Shown: piece after piece, positions 42,407 through 48,657 of the stretch | How positions within the stretch are numbered: the first letter of the stretch is position 1 | Layout of the letters: each line of letters opens with the position of its first letter | DNA from: UBA6522 sp965204155 | GTDB taxonomy: Bacteria > Pseudomonadota > Gammaproteobacteria > Steroidobacterales > Rariloculaceae | DNA: 64,000 nucleotides | Direction: 5' to 3' | Assembly: GCA_965204155.1 (NCBI GenBank) | Contig: OZ241971.1 | Coordinates: 2,108,001 to 2,172,000, forward strand | Notes under the pieces: generated by a model | Told to the model about the DNA's origin: nothing | Database searches by the model: none | Seen by the model: only the letters and a program-made list of their open reading frames with translations | Position numbers and translations under genes: made by a program

Positions 42407-43417
42407 ATGCAGGAATCAGCCACCGAGTTCCTGAGGCCTCGGACCGTCAAGGTTCAGCCCTCGGACGAACATAACGCAAGAATCATCGTCGAGCCCTTCG
42501 AGCGCGGCTTCGGCCATACCCTCGGCAATGCGCTGCGGCGGGTATTGCTGTCTTCCATGCCGGGGGCGGCGGTGACGGAGGTGGAGATCGACGGTGTGCT
42601 GCACGAGTACACCAGCATCGAAGGCGTCCAGGAAGACGTCGTCGACATTCTGCTCAACCTCAAGGCGGTCGCCATCCGCATGCACGCCCGCGAGGAAGCC
42701 GAACTGACGCTGCACAAGAAGGGTGCGGGCCCGGTGACCGCGGGCGACATCGTCTGCGATCACGACGTGGAGATCGTCAACAAGGACCTGGTCATTGCAA
42801 ACCTGACCAAGGCCGGCGAACTCCGGGCGTTCCTCAAGGTGGCCCGTGGCCGGGGTTATCGGCCGGCGGTCAGGGAAACGGAGTTCGACGGTCCCACACG
42901 GCCCATCGGCCGGCTTCAGCTCGATGCATCATTCAGCCCGATACGGCGCGTGACCTATAACGTGGAAGCGGCCCGTGTGGAGCAGCGCACCGACCTGGAC
43001 AAGCTCATCATCGACATCGAGACCAACGGCGCCATCGACCCCGAGGAGGCGATTCGCCGGGCGGGAAGCATCCTCAAGAACCAGCTCGACGTGTTCGTGG
43101 AACTGCAGGGCGAGGCGGACCTCGGTTACGGCCGTCCGGATACGCTGGTCGACCCGATCCTGCTCAGGCCCGTGGATGAACTGGAACTGACGGTGCGCTC
43201 GGCCAACTGCCTCAAGGCGGAAAACATCAACTACATCGGCGACCTGGTGCAGAGGACCGAGGTGGAATTGCTGCGCACACCCAATCTCGGCAAGAAATCC
43301 CTGACCGAGATCGAGGAAGTGCTCGAGGGTCACGGGTTGACGCTGGGCATGCGGCTGGAGAACTGGCCGCCGCCGGCGCTGCGGACGGACGATCAGCCCA
43401 GCCCGATGGCATTCTGA
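42407..43417 (+). CDS. rpoA: RNA polymerase alpha subunit
   Basis: The 336-residue protein has an N-terminal dimerisation domain (EPFERGFGHTLGNALRRVLL) and a C-terminal UP-element and activator-binding domain (LRSANCLKAENINYIGDLV-type, then TPNLGKKSLTEIEEVL). Length is near the usual 329. Confidence 0.99.
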   Translation: MQESATEFLRPRTVKVQPSDEHNARIIVEPFERGFGHTLGNALRRVLLSSMPGAAVTEVEIDGVLHEYTSIEGVQEDVVDILLNLKAVAIRMHAREEAELTLHKKGAGPVTAGDIVCDHDVEIVNKDLVIANLTKAGELRAFLKVARGRGYRPAVRETEFDGPTRPIGRLQLDASFSPIRRVTYNVEAARVEQRTDLDKLIIDIETNGAIDPEEAIRRAGSILKNQLDVFVELQGEADLGYGRPDTLVDPILLRPVDELELTVRSANCLKAENINYIGDLVQRTEVELLRTPNLGKKSLTEIEEVLEGHGLTLGMRLENWPPPALRTDDQPSPMAF

Positions 43418-43433
43418 AGTCGAGGGTCCCAGC

Positions 43434-43802
43434 ATGCGTCACCGCAAGTCCGGCAGGAAACTGGGGCGGAATTCCGCCCACCGCAAGGCGATGTTCCGCA
43501 ACATGGCGGCGTCGCTGTTCCGCCACGAAACCATCAGGACGACCTTGCCGAAGGCGAAGGAACTGCGCCGCGTTGCCGAGCCGCTGATCACGCTGGCCAA
43601 GCAGGACGGCACTTCCCGGCGGCGGCTGGCATTCGCGCGGCTTCGCGACGATGCGGCGGTGGGCAAGCTCTTCGACGAGCTGGGGCCGCGGTTCAGGGAT
43701 CGGCCGGGGGGGTACTTGCGGATTCTGAAGGTCGGGTATCGCGCGGGGGATGCGGCGCCGATGGCGGTGGTACAGTTGCTGGATCAGCCGGAGTCGGAGT
43801 AG
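43434..43802 (+). CDS. rplQ: 50S ribosomal protein L17
   Basis: The 122-residue protein opens MRHRKSGRKLGRNSAHRKAM. It is the last gene of the ribosomal block. The gap after it holds element copy B. Confidence 0.97.
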   Translation: MRHRKSGRKLGRNSAHRKAMFRNMAASLFRHETIRTTLPKAKELRRVAEPLITLAKQDGTSRRRLAFARLRDDAAVGKLFDELGPRFRDRPGGYLRILKVGYRAGDAAPMAVVQLLDQPESE

Positions 43803-43859
43803 GCGAGCGGTTTTTTCGGAGCGGCGGGGGACCTAAGGGCGTGCACTGACCGCTCTCAC

Positions 43860-43924
43860 GCGCTGATTTGGGCGGCGGTGTGCCGAAGCGCTTTCGGCAA
43901 CAGCATTCTGGCGCTAGTTTGGGC
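43860..43924 (+). repeat. Tandem lead unit with a small hairpin, upstream of element copy B
   Basis: GCGCTGATTTGGGCGGCGG (from 43860) recurs as GCGCTAGTTTGGGCGGCGG (43911-43929), a 51-base period. The first unit ends in a hairpin GCCGAA/TTCGGC (43882-43898); the second enters copy B. The arrangement parallels that before copy A, but the small hairpin sequence is different. Confidence 0.6.
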
Positions 43925-44069
43925 GGCGGCCATGTGCGGAACAGGCTTGTGAGCTCAATCCCGTCCCGCCATCCTTGGCGGGACGGGAATCGACGGCTCC
44001 TTGCTAATGGCCGTCCGTGGCCCGCGCGTCGCCGGCGACGCTCACAAGCCTGTTCCGCACATGGCCGCC
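43925..44069 (+). repeat. 145-bp structured palindromic element, copy B
   Basis: It is identical to copy A (8764-8908) except for one C-to-T change in the TCCC hairpin loop. Arms are at 43925-43954 and 44040-44069. Flanking sequences differ after the arms (TTTGTTGG instead of six T). It lies between rplQ and the convergent kinase gene; the whole 43803-44090 gap contains only this element and its lead unit. Confidence 0.85.
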
Positions 44070-44090
44070 TTTGTTGGTTCTCGTTGAGGT

Positions 44091-44792
44091 TCACGCATTT
44101 TTTTGGCGTTTGCGCCAGGTGCGCAATGTCGCCGCGTGCCAGGCGATGCGCAGGACACGCATGACTGTCTCCATGCGCATGGGTTTGTACAGGGCGGCGT
44201 CCTCGGCCGCGATATCCTTGATCTGGCCGCGGTACTTGTGCTTGATCCAGGCGTTGCGGTCGACCTGGCGGACCAGGTCGAACAGGAAGCCGCGGCGGTT
44301 GGCCGCCACAACTGCGATGCCGAAGTCGATCACGTAGGGTTGCTCGTCGAGACCTACAAGGATATTTTGCTTGCGCTTCAGGTCGCCGTGCGCCACTCCG
44401 GCGTCGTGCATCATCCGGAGCGTTTCCAGCAGCTTCTTGAAGAACTTCTCGCGGTTCGCCAGGTCGTCCTGAAGTGCGTGCAGCGTGTCGCCGGGTACAT
44501 GCTCAAGGACAAGGCAGCGGGCGTCCAGGCAACCGAAGCACTTGGGAATACCGGGAATGCCCTGCAGCCGGCGGTAGACATCCGCTTCTCTTCGGATCGC
44601 AGCCTTGCTGAGGATTCTCCGCAGTCCCCAACCCGATGGCTCCTTGATGGCAAAGTCACCGGCCGGACCCTCATAAATGCGAATCGAGGCCTGGTATCCC
44701 GGGTAGGGTACGATGCCCGCGTCGCTCGAATCGAGCCAATCAAGAATCGACTGGCATTGGTCAGGGCTCAGCGTTTGCCGGCCAATGCTCAT
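44091..44792 (-). CDS. WaaP/Kdo-kinase-like small protein kinase-fold enzyme
   Basis: The 233-residue protein has a eukaryotic-like kinase fold. It shows an ATP-site Lys in FAIKEPSG, the catalytic loop HGDLKRKQNILV (His135, Asp137) and the metal-binding DFG at Asp156. This pattern is shared by lipopolysaccharide-core kinases (WaaP, KdkA, InaA) and RIO-type kinases. The C-terminus is basic, as in membrane-associated sugar kinases. A lipopolysaccharide core sugar is the most likely substrate but unproven. It lies 30 bases downstream of the RHH gene on the same strand. Confidence 0.78.
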   Translation of the reverse strand: MSIGRQTLSPDQCQSILDWLDSSDAGIVPYPGYQASIRIYEGPAGDFAIKEPSGWGLRRILSKAAIRREADVYRRLQGIPGIPKCFGCLDARCLVLEHVPGDTLHALQDDLANREKFFKKLLETLRMMHDAGVAHGDLKRKQNILVGLDEQPYVIDFGIAVVAANRRGFLFDLVRQVDRNAWIKHKYRGQIKDIAAEDAALYKPMRMETVMRVLRIAWHAATLRTWRKRQKNA

Positions 44793-44822
44793 CGCTTACC
44801 CATTGCCGTCTCCGGCGGAACT

Positions 44823-45065
44823 CTATTCAAACTCCGCCTCGATCATCTTCAGGACAAGTTTGTTCTCACTTGCGAGGTCGGATAACGCACCAAACCCGGT
44901 CATCCAGGGGCGGTCAACGTCGCCTGTTCCGGATTCCAGAGCATAGCGACGAACGTGCACGTCAATCGCTTCGGCATAGAACTGATTGGGTGTCATGCCG
45001 AGGATGAAGGCCGCACTTTCGACCTCACGGCAAACACTGTCCGGCAAATGGATTTCAATCTTCAT
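44823..45065 (-). CDS. Ribbon-helix-helix antitoxin-like protein, apparently without a toxin
   Basis: The 80-residue protein starts MKIEIHLPDSVCREVESAAF, a CopG/VapB-type ribbon-helix-helix pattern, and ends in an acidic tail of the kind that neutralises a toxin (VLKMIEAEFE). The start overlaps the stop of the upstream methyltransferase gene by 4 bases. No PIN or RelE-type toxin is next to it; the downstream gene is a kinase. It may be an orphan antitoxin or a dedicated regulator of this small operon. Confidence 0.68.
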   Translation of the reverse strand: MKIEIHLPDSVCREVESAAFILGMTPNQFYAEAIDVHVRRYALESGTGDVDRPWMTGFGALSDLASENKLVLKMIEAEFE

Positions 45066-45652
45066 GGTAACTGCCTGATGATGTTCAGGAGGCACGCGGC
45101 GACGATGAGTGCGATGAGGGGTTCGCCGTTGCGTAGCAGGCTCTTGCGGAATGACCATTCGCCGGAGGCCGCTGCACCCAGGTTCCTGAATGTGGGCATA
45201 AGAGCCGGAACGTCTCCTGCCCAATCGGACCACCGGTCTCCGAACAGCTTGTGCAGCTTCCGGTCCTCGTATTCGATGGCGGTGGGGTAGTAGAACCAGA
45301 AGAAAGCCAGCGCGACGGCGACCGCCCACCACTGGCCGCAGGCGAACGCGAATCCGCTGACGATGGCGATGTTGCCGGTGTAGAGCGGGTGGCGCACGAG
45401 GGCGTAGGGGCCGTCGGTGGCCAGTTCGCGGTTCTTGGTGATGAATCCGCTGGCGAAGAGCCGCAGCGCGGTGCCGGCGACGATGAACGGTGTCCCCAGC
45501 GTCAGCGACAAATCGGCGGGAGCGGCGGTCGCGCTGAACCACAGCATCAGGACGACGGCCAGAACCTGCCTGGACGCTTCGTGGTACCGCAATTTGCGGA
45601 CGAGTCGCGTGAACGCGCCGCCCGGCGCAAGATTATCGGTGCGGTGTGACAT
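45062..45652 (-). CDS. Isoprenylcysteine carboxyl methyltransferase (ICMT/PEMT)-family membrane protein
   Basis: The 196-residue membrane protein carries DGPYALVRHPLYTGNIAIVS, the S-adenosylmethionine-binding signature of the ICMT/PEMT family, followed by hydrophobic segments and YPTAIEYEDRKLHKLFGDRW. Bacterial members methylate lipids or unknown small molecules. It heads a minus-strand operon with the RHH protein (overlapping) and the kinase. It is divergent from the gamma-glutamyltransferase gene 20 bases away. Confidence 0.85.
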   Translation of the reverse strand: MSHRTDNLAPGGAFTRLVRKLRYHEASRQVLAVVLMLWFSATAAPADLSLTLGTPFIVAGTALRLFASGFITKNRELATDGPYALVRHPLYTGNIAIVSGFAFACGQWWAVAVALAFFWFYYPTAIEYEDRKLHKLFGDRWSDWAGDVPALMPTFRNLGAAASGEWSFRKSLLRNGEPLIALIVAACLLNIIRQLP

Positions 45653-45672
45653 GACGGTCGACTGAATTCAAC

Positions 45673-47385
45673 ATGCCGGTACCGAAGAATACTAGAATGC
45701 GTGCGGACGATGACCAAACAATCGCCTGTCTCGACGTGACTGAACGCTTCTCAAGCTTCGCAACCCGCTCCGTGGTAATGGCGCCCCGCGGCATGGCGGC
45801 CACGAGCCACCCCCTGGCGACCCAGGTTGCCGTGGATGTGCTCAAGGGGGGCGGTTCGGCCGTGGACGGGGCCATCGCGGCCAATGCCGCGCTCGGTCTG
45901 ATGGAGCCCACCGGCTGCGGCGTGGGCGGGGACCTGTTCGCGATCCACTGGGAGGCCGGCTCGCGCGAGCTGACAGGCCTGAACGCCAGTGGACGCGCAC
46001 CGCGGGCGCTGAGCCTCGATCATCTGCAAAGAGTCTGCGGCCGTGACGGCATCCCTTCGAACGGGCCGCTCTGCGTCAGCGTTCCCGGCGCGGTGGACGG
46101 CTGGTTCGAACTCCACGAACGATTCGGCCGGCGTCCGATGGCCGATCTGCTGGCGCCGTCGATCGCCTACGCCGAGGACGGCTTCCCGGTGACGCCCGTC
46201 ATCGCACGACACTGGGCTTCTGACGGGGCCGTGCTGGGACACTATCCCGGCTTCGCCGAGGTCTATCTGCCCGGCGGGAACGCACCTCGTGCCGGCGAGG
46301 TATTCCGCAATCCTGGGTTGGCGGACACCTACAGGCAGATCGCAGCGGGCGGCCGCGAGGCCTTCTACAGGGGCGATATCGCTCGCAGCATCCATCGCTA
46401 CATGGCCGGGCAGGGCGGATTCCTGAGCTACGACGACCTGGCCGCGCACCGTTCGGAATGGGTCCACCCCGTGTCCACCAGCTACCGCGGCTACGAAGTC
46501 TGGGAACTGCCGCCCAACGGCCAGGGAATCGCCGTACTTCAGATGCTCAACCTGCTGGAGGATGATGACCTCGCCGGCATGGGCTGGGGAAGCCCGGCGT
46601 ATCTCCACCGGCTGATCGAGGCAAAGAAACTGGCATTCGAGGACCGCGCCCGGTTTTACGCCGATCCGGCCTTTGCCGAAGTGCCGGTGGCGGAACTGAT
46701 ATCGAAGCGCTACGCCAGGGAACGCCGCCGGCTGATCGATCCTGAACGCGCTTCCGAAACACTGCCGGGCGGCGATCCCACGGTCCTCAACCGCGGCGAT
46801 ACGGTCTACCTGAGCGTGGCCGATGAGCGCGGCAACATGGTTTCCTTCATCCAGAGCAACTTCCACGGGATGGGATCGGGCATGACGCCGGCGGGCCTGG
46901 GGTTCGTGCTTCAGGACCGTGGCGGCGCGTTCAGCCTCGATCCCGGTCATGCCAACGTCTTCGCTCCCGGAAAGCGGCCGTTCCATACCATCATTCCCGC
47001 GTTCGTCACGAAGGAAAGTGACGCCTTCATGAGCTTCGGCGTCATGGGCGCCGACATGCAGCCCCAGGGCCAGGTCCAGGTACTGGCCAACATCATCGAC
47101 TTCGGCATGGACATCCAGACGTCGGGCGATGCACCGCGGTTACGCCATGACGGCTCCAGCGATCCCCGAGGCGGCCGCATGAGCGACGGGGGCACCGTCT
47201 TCCTGGAATCCGGTTATCCCGCCGGCACGGCGAAAGCCCTGGCGGCACTGGGGCATCGCGTACAGGCGGGCGCCGAGGGCCTGGGCGGTTTCGGCGGCTA
47301 CCAGGCGATTCTTCGGGATCCGGACAGCGGCGTCTACTCGGGCGCGTCGGAGTCCAGGAAGGACGGCCACGCCGCGGGTTACTAG
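45673..47385 (+). CDS. Gamma-glutamyltransferase family protein without a signal peptide
   Basis: The 570-residue protein is an Ntn hydrolase that cleaves gamma-glutamyl bonds, normally of glutathione. MAATSHPLATQVAVDVLKGG and the autocleavage site RGDTVYLSVAD with nucleophile Thr377 are present, as are the substrate-site QSNFHGMGSGM and the C-terminal GGFGGYQAI. The usual export signal is missing with either possible start (45673 or 45706), so it is probably cytoplasmic, as in the GGT-like acylase/transferase branch. True substrate is uncertain. Confidence 0.87.
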   Translation: MPVPKNTRMRADDDQTIACLDVTERFSSFATRSVVMAPRGMAATSHPLATQVAVDVLKGGGSAVDGAIAANAALGLMEPTGCGVGGDLFAIHWEAGSRELTGLNASGRAPRALSLDHLQRVCGRDGIPSNGPLCVSVPGAVDGWFELHERFGRRPMADLLAPSIAYAEDGFPVTPVIARHWASDGAVLGHYPGFAEVYLPGGNAPRAGEVFRNPGLADTYRQIAAGGREAFYRGDIARSIHRYMAGQGGFLSYDDLAAHRSEWVHPVSTSYRGYEVWELPPNGQGIAVLQMLNLLEDDDLAGMGWGSPAYLHRLIEAKKLAFEDRARFYADPAFAEVPVAELISKRYARERRRLIDPERASETLPGGDPTVLNRGDTVYLSVADERGNMVSFIQSNFHGMGSGMTPAGLGFVLQDRGGAFSLDPGHANVFAPGKRPFHTIIPAFVTKESDAFMSFGVMGADMQPQGQVQVLANIIDFGMDIQTSGDAPRLRHDGSSDPRGGRMSDGGTVFLESGYPAGTAKALAALGHRVQAGAEGLGGFGGYQAILRDPDSGVYSGASESRKDGHAAGY

Positions 47386-47480
47386 TTGAAGAGGTTGATG
47401 TACTGCGAGTAGACGAATACGCGATTGCGTGCGTTGCCCGTACCCTCAACGAGAATCCCGCTTTCCACCATATCGTCAAC
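47382..47480 (-). pseudogene. C-terminal remnant of a Fic-family protein
   Basis: On the minus strand this stretch reads VDDMVESGILVEGTGNARNR, then VFVYSQYINLFN and a stop. It is the winged-helix tail typical of Fic/AMPylator proteins (a 'LVExGIL..TGrkRNRvFVY..Y' pattern). The catalytic HPFxxGNGR region is absent and the frame upstream runs into unrelated sequence and the trpS leader. It is probably the last trace of a deleted gene. Confidence 0.55.
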
Positions 47481-47544
47481 CCGCCGCCGCTTTCGGTTAA
47501 AATCCCGCCACCTTCGAGCCACCCGCCCTACCGGCCGCAGACCC

Positions 47545-48546
47545 ATGGAAACTGTACTGACGGGAATCACCACCACCGGTGTGCCGCACATCGGCAACTA
47601 CGTGGGTGCGATTCGGCCTACCGTGATCGCCAGCCGGGACAGGAGCGTCAAGTCCTACTACTTCGTGGCCGATTACCACTCCCTGATCAAGAGCAGCGAC
47701 CCGGACCGGCTGGCGCGTTCGACGCTGGAGGTCGCGGCAAGCTGGCTGGCCGCGGGCCTGGACCCGGACTGCGTGTTCTACCGGCAGTCGGATATCCCGG
47801 AGATCATGGAACTGACCTGGGTGCTGACCTGCATGACGGCCAAGGGCCTCATGAACAGGGCCCACGCCTACAAGGCCGCCGTTGCCGAAAACGAAGCCCG
47901 GCGCAACCGGGATCCGGACAAGGCAATCACCATGGGCCTTTATTCCTATCCCATCCTGATGGCCGCGGACATCCTCATGTTCAAGGCCCACAAGGTGCCC
48001 GTGGGCCGCGACCAGATCCAGCATGTGGAGATGGCGCGGGACATCGCCGGGCGATTCAACCATCACTTCGGCGAGACCTTCGTGCTCCCCGAAGCCGTGG
48101 TGGGCGACAACACCGCGGTGCTGCCCGGCCTGGACGGCCGCAAGATGTCCAAGAGCTACGCCAACACGATTCCGCTGTTCGTCCCGGAGAAGCGGCTGCG
48201 CAAGCTGATCATGCGGATCAAGACCAACTCCCAGGAGCCCGGCGAGCCGAAGGATCCCGACACCAGCGCGCTCTATGCCATCTACCGGGCCTTCTGCAAC
48301 GACGGGGAAGCCGCAGCCATTCGCGAGCGGTACCGCGCCGGTATCGCCTGGGGCGAGATGAAGAAGGTGCTGTTCGAGTACCTGAACGACCAGCTCAAGG
48401 GTCCCCGCGAGGAATACGAGCGGCTGATGGCTGCGCCCGACTACGTGGAAGGTGTGCTCTGCCGCGGCGCCGAGCGAGCCCGTGAAGTGAGCGTCCCCTA
48501 CATGGACGAGATCCGCCGCGCCGTGGGCTTCCGCAAGCTCGGCTGA
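47545..48546 (+). CDS. trpS: Tryptophanyl-tRNA synthetase
   Basis: The 333-residue class I synthetase has GVPHIGNYVGAI (the HIGH-type motif) near the N-terminus and KMSKS at residues 200-204. The start ATG 47545 gives METVLTGITTTG; the longer frame upstream overlaps the Fic remnant on the other strand. It charges the tRNA-Trp encoded at 13654. It converges on uvrA. Confidence 0.97.
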   Translation: METVLTGITTTGVPHIGNYVGAIRPTVIASRDRSVKSYYFVADYHSLIKSSDPDRLARSTLEVAASWLAAGLDPDCVFYRQSDIPEIMELTWVLTCMTAKGLMNRAHAYKAAVAENEARRNRDPDKAITMGLYSYPILMAADILMFKAHKVPVGRDQIQHVEMARDIAGRFNHHFGETFVLPEAVVGDNTAVLPGLDGRKMSKSYANTIPLFVPEKRLRKLIMRIKTNSQEPGEPKDPDTSALYAIYRAFCNDGEAAAIRERYRAGIAWGEMKKVLFEYLNDQLKGPREEYERLMAAPDYVEGVLCRGAERAREVSVPYMDEIRRAVGFRKLG

Positions 48547-48657
48547 CCGCGTACGCGGCGGATGCGCCGCGAATTCCGCAGGACTTCTGCCTCGGGCCGC
48601 ACCTGGCCAGGGGCGGGCCCGCGGCCACGGATCCGAATCTATCGGTTGGCTGTAGCG

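Noticed and set aside
44823..45542. A 239-residue version of the RHH protein with a long N-terminal part
   Set aside because: The upstream part is the frame-shifted shadow of the methyltransferase gene; the ATG overlapping that gene's stop starts a complete ribbon-helix-helix protein.
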